From positions 36,441-100,440 of the forward strand of contig NZ_LDJJ01000037.1 of the NCBI RefSeq assembly GCF_001431465.1: a DNA stretch of 64,000 nt. The letters are read 5' to 3'. Below, piece by piece: positions 46,391 to 54,863 of the stretch; the stretch's first letter is position 1; every line of letters starts with the position of its first letter. Below the pieces are notes generated by a model. The model had not been told where the DNA came from. It saw nothing but the letters and a program-made list of their open reading frames with translations, and ran no database searches. Made by a program: the position numbers and the translations under genes. Source of the stretch: Stenotrophomonas terrae (GTDB lineage: Bacteria; Pseudomonadota; Gammaproteobacteria; Xanthomonadales; Xanthomonadaceae).

Positions 46391-46471
46391 ATGGACACCC
46401 TTCCGTTGGGGTGACAGCCGTCAGAGACCGAGCAGGCGAGGCTGCCACGTTGCACTTATTCAGCACTTACG

Positions 46472-46497
46472 AAAAAACCGGCTCAAGGCCGGTTTTC
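46472..46497 (-). terminator. Terminator after tRNA-Val
   Basis: On the minus strand AAAACCGGC, a five-base loop and GCCGGTTTT, followed by further U residues; 30 bases past the tRNA 3' end. Its position suggests it serves the tRNA transcript. Confidence 0.8.
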
Positions 46498-46527
46498 GTA
46501 AATTCCTTGAAAAATCAAGAACTTCTT

Positions 46528-46602
46528 TGGTGGGCGGTACAGGGATCGAACCTGTGACCCTTGCCGTGTGAAGGCAATGCTCTACCGCTGAGCTAACCGC
46601 CC
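46528..46602 (-). tRNA. tRNA-Val (anticodon CAC)
   Basis: A complete cloverleaf on the minus strand: acceptor GGGCGGT/ACCGCCC, D arm GCTC-AGCGGTA-GAGC, anticodon arm TTGCC-TTCACAC-GGCAA with CAC in the centre, T arm ACAGG-TTCGATC-CCTGT, discriminator A and an encoded CCA. Length is 75. tRNA genes are common integration sites, and the island lies on its 3' side. Confidence 0.97.
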
Positions 46603-46665
46603 GTGTTGCGAGCCGCTCATTATAGGGGGCTGAGCGAACACGTCAACATCTTTCTTCACATCGAT

Positions 46666-47019
46666 TTACATCGTCTGGGTCGGCTTGTCCGAGGTCGATG
46701 TGCCGGCCAGCAGCGTCTCGATCTTGTTGCGGATGGCCTCGCCGTCGGTGCCTTCGGCCAGCTGCACGCCGATGCCGGCCTGGCGGTTGCCCTGCGCGCC
46801 CAGCGGGGTGACCCAGACCACCTTGCCGGCCACCGGCAGGCGCTCGCTGGAGTCTGGCAGGGTCAGCAGCAGGAACACCTCGTCACCGAGGAAGTAACGC
46901 TTGGGCGTGGGTACGAAGACGCCACCGTTCTTCACGAACGGCATGTAGGCGCCATACAGCGCCGCCTTGTCCTTGACCGCCAGCGAAAGGATGCCCTGGC
47001 GGGCGTTCATCGCACTCAT
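46666..47019 (-). CDS. pilZ: PilZ domain type IV pilus protein
   Basis: A 117-residue protein starting MSAMNARQGILSLAVKDKAA. It matches the type IV pilus PilZ of Xanthomonas and Pseudomonas, which lacks the RxxxR c-di-GMP motif; here too the N-terminus has no RxxxR. It has KNGGVFVPTPKRYFLGDEVF (split) and GIGVQLAEGTDGEAIRNKIE. In Xanthomonas this protein bridges the assembly ATPase PilB and the EAL protein FimX. It overlaps the holB stop by four bases, the conserved holB-pilZ order. Confidence 0.95.
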   Translation of the reverse strand: MSAMNARQGILSLAVKDKAALYGAYMPFVKNGGVFVPTPKRYFLGDEVFLLLTLPDSSERLPVAGKVVWVTPLGAQGNRQAGIGVQLAEGTDGEAIRNKIETLLAGTSTSDKPTQTM

Positions 47020-47975
47020 CGAATTGTCCCCTTGGATTGCACTTGGTTGGCCGCGCCCCATGCCAGCAGCAGCTCCACCACGGCCAGGTCGGCACGGATG
47101 GTGGTGCGCAGCAGATCGCGGGTGCGATTGGCGGCATCAAACCAGGCGGCCAGCTTGTTCAATCGGGCCGGATCGGTCAAGCCGTCGGCTGCTTTCTTCA
47201 GTGCCAGGTCGGCAGCATGGCGCAGGCGCAGGTCGGCGTTGTCGTCGCCGGTCCAGCGCTGGGCCAGCTCGACGCTGCCCACTTTGCCGGCCAGCAGCTG
47301 GTCCAGCTCGCTGGCCACCTGCCGGCGCAGGGCCATGCCCTCGCCTTGCAGCCATTGGTCGGCCATTGCCGGGTGGCCGCGGGCGGCGTCCAGCGCTTCA
47401 CGCGCCACGCCCTCGGTATAGCCGCGTGCCTGCAGCCAGGCCATGGCTTCCTCGCGCGGCGGCATACGGAACTCCAGGCGCTGGCAGCGGCTGCGGATGG
47501 TCTGCGGCAGCCGCGCCGGGTCGGCGCTGAGCAGCCACAGGTAACGACCGGGCGACGGTTCTTCCAGCGTCTTCAGCAAGGCATTGCAGGCCGAGCGGTT
47601 GATGGCGTCGGCCGGATCGACAATCACCACCTGGGCCACGCCGTACTGCGGGGTGAGCGCCAGCTTCTGCGAGATCTCACGCACCTGGTCGATGACGATC
47701 TCGGTGCGCAGCTTGTCGCCGGTCTTGTTGGGGATGAAGCTGGTGAACTGCAGGTCCGGGTGGGTGCCGGCCGCAATCAACTGGGCGTTGCGCTGGCGTG
47801 CTGCCGCATCCGCGCCGTGGTTGAGTACGTGCGCGGCCAGCCGCAGCGCCACCGCGCGCTTGCCCATGCCGGCTGGGCCGCACAGCAGCAGGCCGTGGCC
47901 GAGCCGGCCGGCGTCTAGCGCGGCCACCGTCTGGTCATAGGCGCGCTGCTGCCAAGGGGCCAGTGCTTCGCTCAT
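47016..47975 (-). CDS. holB: DNA polymerase III subunit delta prime
   Basis: Clamp-loader subunit delta prime. ATG 47975 (AGGA seven bases upstream) gives 319 residues. AAA+ features: HGLLLCGPAGMGKRAVA, AQVVIVDPADAINRSACNALLKTLEEP (split) and the SRC motif in IRSRCQRLEF. The Walker A keeps the Lys, unlike the degenerate E. coli protein. It sits between mltG and pilZ; the tmk gene often found before holB is absent here. Confidence 0.95.
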   Translation of the reverse strand: MSEALAPWQQRAYDQTVAALDAGRLGHGLLLCGPAGMGKRAVALRLAAHVLNHGADAAARQRNAQLIAAGTHPDLQFTSFIPNKTGDKLRTEIVIDQVREISQKLALTPQYGVAQVVIVDPADAINRSACNALLKTLEEPSPGRYLWLLSADPARLPQTIRSRCQRLEFRMPPREEAMAWLQARGYTEGVAREALDAARGHPAMADQWLQGEGMALRRQVASELDQLLAGKVGSVELAQRWTGDDNADLRLRHAADLALKKAADGLTDPARLNKLAAWFDAANRTRDLLRTTIRADLAVVELLLAWGAANQVQSKGTIR

Positions 47976-48009
47976 CGGGACATCCTGTACATCATTCGGG
48001 TCATGCCGC

Positions 48010-49068
48010 TCATTGCGCTGCGGCCTCGCTGCGCCTGGCACGCAGCCGCTGCAGGTATTCGGCCACGGCGGTGTTGTGATCGGTATAGGACGCGGAGAAC
48101 ACATGCGCGCCACTGCCATCGCCCACGGCGACAAAGTACAGCGCATCGCCTGGCGCCGGATTGGCGGCGGCATGCAGGGCGTCGCGGCCTGGCATGGCGA
48201 TCGGCGTCGGCGTCAGGCCGGCGCGGGTATAGGTGTTGTACGGCGTATCGGTGGTCAGGTGGATCTTGCGGATATTGCCGTCGTAGGCGCTGCCGATGCC
48301 GTAGATCACGGTCGGGTCGGTCTGCAGGCGCATGCCCATTTTCAGGCGACGGACGAACACGCCGGCAATCTGCGGGCGCTCGCTGGCCAGGCCGGTTTCC
48401 TTCTCGATGATGGAGGCCAGGATCAGCAGCTCGTAGGGCGACTTCAGCGGCAGGTCGTCGCTGCGCCCGGCCCAGGCAACAGCCAGTTCCTTTTCCATCG
48501 CGGCATGGGCGCGCTTGAGCAAGTCCACGTCGCTATCACCGCGCTGGTAGATATAGGTTTCCGGCAGGAAGCGACCTTCCGGGTGCTGGTCGGGGAAGCC
48601 CAGCTTGGCCATCAGCTCGGTGTCAGCCAGATCGGTGGTTTCGTGTTCCAGCGGCTGTGCACGGGCCAGGGCCGCGCGCAGTTGGCGGATGTTCCAGCCT
48701 TCAACGATGGTGACGCGGTATTGCAACACCTTGCCCTGGCGCATGTTCTGCAGCAGCTGGCGCGGCGTGGGTGCCGGCTCCAGCGCGTACTCGCCTACCT
48801 TGAGCTTGCCGGCGGCATCAAGCTGGCGCGCCAGCAGCTGCCATTGCAGATCGTCGCCTTCATCCACACCGGCCGCGCGCAGCTTGCGCAGCACGCTGGT
48901 GAGGGAGTCACCCGAAGCGATGGTGATGCTTGCCGCAGACGGCGTCAGCGGCGTATCGGCAAAACTGCCCTGCCGCTGCCACAACCAGGCCGCACCTGCG
49001 CCAGCCAATGCCACCAGCAGTACCAACACCGCCAGCACCAGCAGACATCCGCGCTTGGCACCCGCCAT
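48010..49068 (-). CDS. mltG: Endolytic murein transglycosylase MltG
   Basis: MltG cleaves nascent peptidoglycan near the inner membrane and may end glycan strands. It has 352 residues: one transmembrane helix (8-30), a LysM-like region and the YceG domain with FLPETYIYQRGDSD, ILASIIEKETGLASERP (catalytic Glu222), GMRLQTDPTVIYG and YNTYTRAGLTPTPI. ATG 49068 follows GGGG; a GTG two codons upstream is possible. The gene lies between pabB and holB. Confidence 0.95.
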   Translation of the reverse strand: MAGAKRGCLLVLAVLVLLVALAGAGAAWLWQRQGSFADTPLTPSAASITIASGDSLTSVLRKLRAAGVDEGDDLQWQLLARQLDAAGKLKVGEYALEPAPTPRQLLQNMRQGKVLQYRVTIVEGWNIRQLRAALARAQPLEHETTDLADTELMAKLGFPDQHPEGRFLPETYIYQRGDSDVDLLKRAHAAMEKELAVAWAGRSDDLPLKSPYELLILASIIEKETGLASERPQIAGVFVRRLKMGMRLQTDPTVIYGIGSAYDGNIRKIHLTTDTPYNTYTRAGLTPTPIAMPGRDALHAAANPAPGDALYFVAVGDGSGAHVFSASYTDHNTAVAEYLQRLRARRSEAAAQ

Positions 49069-49140
49069 GGTCACCCCGTCTTCAAAGAACCGATGCGCAG
49101 GATACCGCGCCGGCGGCAACGCCGGCCAAAGCGGTGTTCA

Positions 49141-50493
49141 TCATTGCGGGTCCAGCGCCCGCAACAGCCCGCGCGCCTTGGCCCGGGTTTCATCCAGCTC
49201 CTTGTCGGCCACCGAATCCACCACGATGCCGGCTCCCGTACGGAAACTGGCGGTATTACCCTGCACTTCAGCGGTGCGGATGAGGATGTTCAGGTCCATG
49301 TCGCCGTCACGGTTCAGCCAGCCGAAGGCGCCGGTATAGGCACCGCGCGCGGTCTGTTCCAGCTCGGCGATGATTTCCATGCAGCGCACCTTGGGGCAAC
49401 CGGTGATGGTGCCGCCCGGGAAGGTAGCCGCAATCACTTCGCCCGGGGTCACATCGGCGCGCAGCCGCGCGCGCACGTTGCTGACGATGTGGTGCACGTG
49501 GGCGTAGCTCTCGACGGTCATCAGCTCATCGACCTCGACGCTGCCGGGCGCGGCAATGCGGCCCAGGTCGTTGCGCTCCAGGTCGATCAGCATCACGTGC
49601 TCGGCGCGCTCCTTGGGATGACCAACCAGTTCCTGGATGCGTGCGGCATCGTCGTCACCCTCGAAGCGCGGACGGGTGCCAGCGATCGGGCGGGTCTGCA
49701 CCACATCACCGTTGACGGAAACCAGCCGTTCCGGCGAGGAGCTGACCACGGCGCGTCCGGCGGCGGTGAACAGGCCGGCGAACGGCGCGGGGTTGGCGGT
49801 ACGCAGCCGCGCGTACAGCGCTTCCGCTGCCAGCGGCGCATCGAATTGCGCCTGCCAGCGGCGCGACAGGTTCACCTGGAACACGTCGCCGGCATGCAGG
49901 TAGTCGATGATCTTGTGCACGCCATCGGTGAAGCGTTCGCCAGCGTCTTCGCTGATGGCGCCTGGGCCATGCCAATGCGGCAAGGGCGGCAGCAGCGCGG
50001 CTTGTGTTTGATCGTGCTGGAGCTGGCCGAGCAGGTCGGCGGCGTCGTCTTCGGCGATGGCAATGCAGCGGCCACTGTCGCGTTCGCGCAGTACCGCTGC
50101 CGGGCAGCGCAATGCGACGGCGGTTGGCAGGCCATCCGTGCGCTGTGGCAGCTGCAGGATCGGTTCAACCTGCTGGGCAAGCTCGTAATCGAGCAGCAAG
50201 GCCCAGCCGCCGCGGAACGGGATGTCCGCTTCCATCGGGTTACGTGGCTGCTGCAGGGCCTGCCAATCGCGGTCGAGTGCGGCGAGGAACGTCCCTTCCA
50301 CCGGGCTGCCGTCTTCGCGCTGCACGCTGCCGTCGGCATTGAGCAGGAGCTGGCCACCATCGGCGATCAACAGCATGTCCCACTGGCCTTGCTTGCCGGC
50401 GGCAGTGGATTCAAGCAGGACCGGATAGCGATGCGGTGCGAGCCGATGCAGCGCCAGCAGGTCGATATCGGCGTGCAGGGGGAGGATGTGCAT
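49141..50493 (-). CDS. pabB: Aminodeoxychorismate synthase component I (PabB-like)
   Basis: Converts chorismate to aminodeoxychorismate for folate synthesis. The 450-residue chorismate-binding enzyme has YLHAGDVFQVNLSRRW, SSSPERLVSV, DLERNDLGRI, PGGTITGCPKVRCMEII and RTGAGIVVDS. At residues 269-273 it reads PIAGT; E. coli PabB has PIKGT with a nucleophilic Lys274, while TrpE has PIAGT. The fabF-pabB-mltG-holB context supports PabB over TrpE; pabC is not next to it. Either a Lys-independent PabB or, less likely, an anthranilate-type enzyme. Confidence 0.85.
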   Translation of the reverse strand: MHILPLHADIDLLALHRLAPHRYPVLLESTAAGKQGQWDMLLIADGGQLLLNADGSVQREDGSPVEGTFLAALDRDWQALQQPRNPMEADIPFRGGWALLLDYELAQQVEPILQLPQRTDGLPTAVALRCPAAVLRERDSGRCIAIAEDDAADLLGQLQHDQTQAALLPPLPHWHGPGAISEDAGERFTDGVHKIIDYLHAGDVFQVNLSRRWQAQFDAPLAAEALYARLRTANPAPFAGLFTAAGRAVVSSSPERLVSVNGDVVQTRPIAGTRPRFEGDDDAARIQELVGHPKERAEHVMLIDLERNDLGRIAAPGSVEVDELMTVESYAHVHHIVSNVRARLRADVTPGEVIAATFPGGTITGCPKVRCMEIIAELEQTARGAYTGAFGWLNRDGDMDLNILIRTAEVQGNTASFRTGAGIVVDSVADKELDETRAKARGLLRALDPQ

Positions 50494-50524
50494 CGTGGGC
50501 CCGAAGAAGTCTGGGGGAGCGCGC

Positions 50525-50664
50525 CCTTCTCCCGCCGGGAGAAGGTGCCCCGTAGGGGCGGATGAGGGTGCGGTTGGCTGATAGGAGCTGGAGGCCAGCT
50601 GGCTGTTCGCCGATGCTGCTTCCGCCCTACCCTCACCCCAACCCCTCTCCCGCCGGGAGAGGGG
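50525..50664. repeat. Two CCCGCCGGGAGA palindromes
   Basis: CCTTCTCCCGCCGGGAGAAGG (written here as CCTTCTCCC/GGGAGAAGG, 50525-50545) and CCCCTCTCCC/GGGAGAGGGG (50642-50664) are perfect palindromes. The second one sits just past the fabF stop and may serve as its terminator. Confidence 0.75.
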
Positions 50665-50674
50665 CTTTAAGCCT

Positions 50675-51937
50675 TTAGATCCGCTTGAACACCAGCGTGC
50701 CGTTGGTGCCGCCGAAGCCGAAGCCGTTCGACATCACCACGTCCACGTCAGCCTTGCGGGCCACGTTCGGCACGTAGTCCAGGTCGCAGCCTTCGCTGGG
50801 GTTTTCCAGGTTGATGGTCGGCGGGATGATGCCGGTGTTCAGCGCCATCACCGAGAAGATCGCTTCCACGCCGCCCGCTGCACCCAACAGGTGGCCGGTC
50901 ATCGACTTGGTCGAGCTGACCAGCATCTTGTAGGCGTGCTCGCCGAAGGCCGTCTTCATCGCCATGGTCTCGCCCAGGTCGCCCAGCGGCGTGGAGGTGC
51001 CGTGCGCGTTGAGGTAGCCCACCTGTTCCGGGGTGACGCCGGCGTCCTTCATTGCCGCGACCATGCAGCGGGCGGCGCCTTCGCCGTTCTCGCTCGGTGC
51101 GGTCATGTGGTACGCGTCGGAGCTTGCACCGAAACCAGCCAGCTCGCAGTAGATCTTGGCGCCGCGCGCCTTGGCGTGCTCGTACTCTTCCAGGATCAGG
51201 ATGCCGGCACCGTCGCCCAGCACGAAGCCGTCACGGCCCTGGTCCCACGGACGCGAGGCCTTGGTCGGCTCGTCGTTGCGGGTGGACATGGCCTTCATCG
51301 CGCAGAAGCCGCCCAGTGCGGTCGGCGAGGAACCACGCTCGGCGCCACCGGCAACCATCACGTCGGCATCGCCGTACTGGATCATGCGCATCGCCGTACC
51401 GATGGAATGGTTGGACGTGGCACAGGCCGACACCGCCGAGAACGACGGGCCCTTCAGCCCGGCGATGATGCTCAGCTGGCCGGGCAGCATGTTGATGATG
51501 GTCTTGGGCACGTAGAAGGGCGAGATCTTCTTGCCTTCGTGGAACTCGATGGTCTGCTCTTCGATGCCGAGCAGGCCGCCGATGCCGGCGCCGACGATGG
51601 CGCCAATGCGCTCAGCGTTGGCGTCGGTGATTTCCAGGCCCGAGTCGTGCAGCGCCATGAAGGCGGCACCCAGGCCGTAATGGATGAACGGGTCCATCTT
51701 CTTGGCATCCTTGCCGCTGACCCGATACTTGCCGAACAAGGGGTTGTCGGCGGTGATGTCGAAATCCCTGACCTCACCTGCAATCTTGGTGGTGAAACGC
51801 TCCAGGTAGCTGTCCATGACATTCGTCAGCGGGCCAATGCCCGAGCGGCCATTGATGATGCCTTCCCAGCTGCTGGCCAGATCATTGCCTAGGGGCGACA
51901 CCATGCCCATGCCGGTAACGACGACGCGACGACTCAT
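50675..51937 (-). CDS. fabF: Beta-ketoacyl-ACP synthase II
   Basis: FabF elongates acyl-ACP with malonyl-ACP. It has 420 residues with the Cys-His-His triad: Cys172 in [14 protein letters not shown], His in [11 protein letters not shown] and His in [15 protein letters not shown]. It ends [15 protein letters not shown] as the family does. It is downstream of acpP, the usual order. Confidence 0.97.
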   Translation of the reverse strand: MSRRVVVTGMGMVSPLGNDLASSWEGIINGRSGIGPLTNVMDSYLERFTTKIAGEVRDFDITADNPLFGKYRVSGKDAKKMDPFIHYGLGAAFMALHDSGLEITDANAERIGAIVGAGIGGLLGIEEQTIEFHEGKKISPFYVPKTIINMLPGQLSIIAGLKGPSFSAVSACATSNHSIGTAMRMIQYGDADVMVAGGAERGSSPTALGGFCAMKAMSTRNDEPTKASRPWDQGRDGFVLGDGAGILILEEYEHAKARGAKIYCELAGFGASSDAYHMTAPSENGEGAARCMVAAMKDAGVTPEQVGYLNAHGTSTPLGDLGETMAMKTAFGEHAYKMLVSSTKSMTGHLLGAAGGVEAIFSVMALNTGIIPPTINLENPSEGCDLDYVPNVARKADVDVVMSNGFGFGGTNGTLVFKRI

Positions 51938-52060
51938 TGCGGATTCTCCTGGCCCCGCATGCGGGGGTTTTGAAACTTAAAAGCACAGGGCCGCATCAGC
52001 GGCCCCATGGATTTGCAACGCGGCTGACATGCTTGCCGACCGCGCCTTGTCAGACCTGGA

Positions 52061-52300
52061 TCAGGCCTTGACGTGTGCCTTGACGTAGTCGATGGCGGCC
52101 TGGACGGTACCGATCTTCTCGGCTTCTTCGTCCGGGATTTCGCACTCGAACTCTTCTTCCAGCGCCATCACCAGCTCAACGGTGTCAAGCGAGTCTGCAC
52201 CCAGGTCATCGACAAACGATGCGCTGGTGGTGACTTCTTCTTCCTTGACGCCAAGCTGCTCAACAACAATCTTCTTGACGCGTTCTTCGATGGTGCTCAT
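52061..52300 (-). CDS. acpP: Acyl carrier protein
   Basis: A 79-residue acidic four-helix protein; the phosphopantetheine attachment is Ser37 in [21 protein letters not shown] 52300 gives the standard [17 protein letters not shown] start. It carries growing acyl chains for the fab enzymes around it and lies between fabG and fabF. Confidence 0.98.
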   Translation of the reverse strand: MSTIEERVKKIVVEQLGVKEEEVTTSASFVDDLGADSLDTVELVMALEEEFECEIPDEEAEKIGTVQAAIDYVKAHVKA

Positions 52301-52450
52301 TGGATATCGCTCCAGATGGAGTAGTGGTTCAAAAGACGCCAGCCCCCAGGGCTGGCCGTGGGATAGTGTAGTGGAAACCGTCGCGGCGGTGTTTCTGAAC
52401 AAAAAAGCCACAACGATCAACCACTTGGGTGCAGTCCCTGCACACCACGC

Positions 52451-53194
52451 TTACGGCATGTACAAACCGCCGTTCACGTGAAGGGTTTCGCCGGTGATGT
52501 AACTGGCCGACGGACCGGCCAGGAACGCCACCGCCTTGGCGATGTCTGCGGGCTCGCCGAGGCGGCCCAGCGCGATCTGGCCGAGCATCGCCGCCTTGGC
52601 GTCCTCGGGCAGATCCTTGGTCATGTCCGTGTCGATGAAGCCCGGTGCGACCACGTTGACGGTCACGCCACGGCTGCCGATTTCCTTGGCCAGCGACTTG
52701 GAGAACGCAATGATGCCAGCCTTGGCGGCGGCATAGTTGGCCTGGCCGGCATTGCCGGTGACACCGATGACCGAGGCGATATTGATGATGCGGCCCTTGC
52801 GCGCCTTCATCATGCCGCGCATCACCGCCTTCGAGGTGCGGTAAACGCTGGTCAGGTTGGTGTCGAGGATGGCCTGCCAATCCTCGTCCTTCATGCGCAT
52901 CAGCAGGTTGTCGCGGGTGATGCCGGCGTTGTTGACCAGGATGCTGATGGCACCGAATTCCTTGCTCACCGCGTCGATCAGCGCGTCCACCGCACCCGGC
53001 TCGGTCACGTTCAGCGCACGGCCGTGGCCGCCCTGGGCAGCCAGCCGCGTACCGATGGCGGCTGCGCCGTTGTCGGTGGTGGCGGTACCGATGACGGTCG
53101 CGCCCAGCGCGGCCAGTTCATCGGCAATGGCGGCACCGATACCCCGGCTGGCGCCGGTGACCAGCGCGATTTCACCTTGCAATGGCTTGCTCAT
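52451..53194 (-). CDS. fabG: 3-oxoacyl-ACP reductase
   Basis: NADPH-dependent reductase of beta-ketoacyl-ACP. It is a 247-residue short-chain dehydrogenase: TGASRGIG (14-21), NNAG (88-91), Ser141, Tyr154 and Lys158 (YAAAK) and a C-terminal TGETLHVNGGLYM. ATG 53194 has AGGA six bases upstream. It lies between fabD and acpP. Confidence 0.97.
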   Translation of the reverse strand: MSKPLQGEIALVTGASRGIGAAIADELAALGATVIGTATTDNGAAAIGTRLAAQGGHGRALNVTEPGAVDALIDAVSKEFGAISILVNNAGITRDNLLMRMKDEDWQAILDTNLTSVYRTSKAVMRGMMKARKGRIINIASVIGVTGNAGQANYAAAKAGIIAFSKSLAKEIGSRGVTVNVVAPGFIDTDMTKDLPEDAKAAMLGQIALGRLGEPADIAKAVAFLAGPSASYITGETLHVNGGLYMP

Positions 53195-53279
53195 TCCTGT
53201 TCCTTGTATGCATGGCACCGCGCACGCGCAGCGCCCATCATGACCGGGCGCAGGCTGCGCCCGTGCCGCAATCGGTTAC

Positions 53280-54224
53280 TCAGTTTGCCCACTCTTCCAG
53301 CGCGCCGGCAAAGTCTGCCGGGGTGGCGAGCGGACGCCCTTCGATGTTCTTGTCGATGCGCTTGACCAGGCCGGTCAGCACCTTGCCCGGGCCGCATTCG
53401 GCCACGCGGGTGACACCGCGTGCGGCCAATGCCTGCACGCAACCGGTCCACTGCACCGGCTGGTACAGCTGCTGCACCAGTGCCTGACGGATGGCATCCA
53501 CGCCCTCATGCACCTGTGCGTCGACGTTCTGGATCACCGGCAACGACGGCTGCTGCCACGCCAGGCCTTCCATTACCGCAGCCAGACGATTGGCGGCTTC
53601 GCGCATCAGCGGCGTGTGCGACGGCACGCTGACGGCCAGCTTCACCGCCTTGCGCACGCCCTTTTCAGCCAACAGCGCCAAGGCGCGGTCCACTGCGGCA
53701 GCGTCACCGCCGATCACGATCTGGCCGGGCGAATTGAAATTGGCCGGCACCACCACCTGGCTGCCTGCAGCCTCGGCGCAGACTTCCAGCACCAGCGCGT
53801 CTTCGGCGCCGAGCACGGCAGCCATCGCGCCAACGCCCGTCGGGGCTGCGTCCTGCATCAGCTGGCCACGCAGGCGCACCAGGTGCGCACCGTCGTGCAG
53901 CGTCAACGCGCCGGCAGCAACCAACGCGGTGTACTCGCCCAGGCTGTGCCCGGCCAGTACGGCAGGCTGTGCGCCGCCCTGTGCATTCCACAGGCGCCAC
54001 ACCGCGATGCTGGCGGCCAGCAGCGCCGGCTGGGTGAATTCGGTGCGATTGAGCTGTTCTTCCGGGCCGCCCTGCGACAGTGCCCACAGATCGACGCCCG
54101 CGCCTTCGGAGGCCTCGGCAAAGGTGTCACGGACCTGCGGGTGCAGTTCAGCCAGTTCGGCCAACATCCCAATGGATTGCGAACCCTGGCCGGGAAATAC
54201 GAAAGCGAGTCGGGAGTCAGTCAC
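53280..54224 (-). CDS. fabD: Malonyl-CoA:ACP transacylase
   Basis: FabD loads malonate on ACP. GTG 54224 gives 314 residues starting MTDSRLAFVFPGQGSQ. The Ser-His pair is Ser94 (AGHSLGEYTAL) and the His in VPSHTPLM, with QLMQDA and the NFNSPGQIVIGG substrate loop. It is separated from fabH upstream by a 640-base repeat cluster and terminator, so the fab genes are likely two transcripts. Confidence 0.96.
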   Translation of the reverse strand: MTDSRLAFVFPGQGSQSIGMLAELAELHPQVRDTFAEASEGAGVDLWALSQGGPEEQLNRTEFTQPALLAASIAVWRLWNAQGGAQPAVLAGHSLGEYTALVAAGALTLHDGAHLVRLRGQLMQDAAPTGVGAMAAVLGAEDALVLEVCAEAAGSQVVVPANFNSPGQIVIGGDAAAVDRALALLAEKGVRKAVKLAVSVPSHTPLMREAANRLAAVMEGLAWQQPSLPVIQNVDAQVHEGVDAIRQALVQQLYQPVQWTGCVQALAARGVTRVAECGPGKVLTGLVKRIDKNIEGRPLATPADFAGALEEWAN

Positions 54225-54315
54225 GCGGTCTTCTGCTGCATCAATCGAAGCGGGGAATAATAAGCGCGAAAGCGCCCGCCCGTCTGTACTGGCGCGTATG
54301 CAGGGGCACGCAGCG

Positions 54316-54793
54316 GTAGTGCCGAGCCATGCTCGGCGAGGGGCTTTACAGCAGAGAGCCCGTAGTGCCGAGCCATGCTCGGCAAGGGGCCTTACCGCAA
54401 AGAGCCTGTAGTGCCGAGCCATGCTCGGCAGGGGGCTTTACCGGCAACGCCCCTGCCGAGCATGGCTCGGCACTATATTCCCCCTCCCCTTTCGCGTAGC
54501 GAAGGGGAGGGCTGGGGAGGGGTTGGTTTTTCGCTGCGTCATGCAGTTGTGGCTTCGCGGCTTACGCCACTCCTACTAGGAGTTTGGGGCTGATGGGCGG
54601 CTGGTGAAGCCCCTGCCGAGCATGGCTCGGCACTACACCCCCTCCCTTTCGCGTAGCGAAGCGGAGGGTTGGGGGGGGTTGGCTTTTCGCTGCGTCATGC
54701 AGTTTTGGCTTCGCGGCTTACGCCGCTCCTACAAGGATTTGGGAGGCGGTAAATAGCTGGGAAAGGCCCCTGCCGAGCATGGCTCGGCACTAC
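54316..54793. repeat. SMAG/REP cluster splitting the fab gene group
   Basis: SMAG-type palindromes run forward at 54316, 54362 and 54408 and inverted ending at 54476, 54636 and 54793. They are mixed with CCCTCCCC-type palindromes (about 54480-54525 and 54638-54680) and inverted GGCTTCGCGGCTTACGCC units (54552-54575 and 54707-54732). No gene is visible from 54225 to 54863. Confidence 0.9.
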
Positions 54794-54812
54794 ATTAATG
54801 GGGCGCGAAAAT

Positions 54813-54842
54813 AAAACGGGCAGCCATTGGCTGCCCGTTTTT
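54813..54842 (-). terminator. Terminator after fabH
   Basis: CGGGCAGCC (54817-54825), a three-base loop, GGCTGCCCG (54829-54837) with T/A runs on both sides; on the minus strand it follows the fabH stop by about 20 bases. Confidence 0.9.
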
Positions 54843-54863
54843 GTATCTGAATCAGCGCGGCGC

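Larger units (their letters stand above)
39700..46471. mobile_element. Capsid-encoding satellite or prophage remnant with a cargo operon
   Basis: Between host-type genes and tRNA-Val lies a block with a replication-like winged-helix protein, iteron-like repeats, an AlpA-like regulator, an HK97 capsid gene, a packaging-site candidate and a small terminase, followed by a three-gene low-GC operon on the other strand. No integrase, portal, protease, large terminase, tail or lysis gene is seen. This resembles a capsid-forming phage satellite or a decayed prophage. Ends are approximate; no direct repeat of the tRNA 3' end was found, and the tRNA keeps its own terminator. Confidence 0.7.

Noticed and set aside
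49141..50493. Annotation as anthranilate synthase TrpE because of PIAGT
   Set aside because: The fabF-pabB-mltG-holB context and the sequence as a whole fit PabB better; the residue is reported as an oddity instead.
48013..50565. An 850-codon plus-strand frame opposite mltG and pabB
   Set aside because: The longest open frame in this part, but it runs across two recognised genes and their gap on the other strand and shows no domain.
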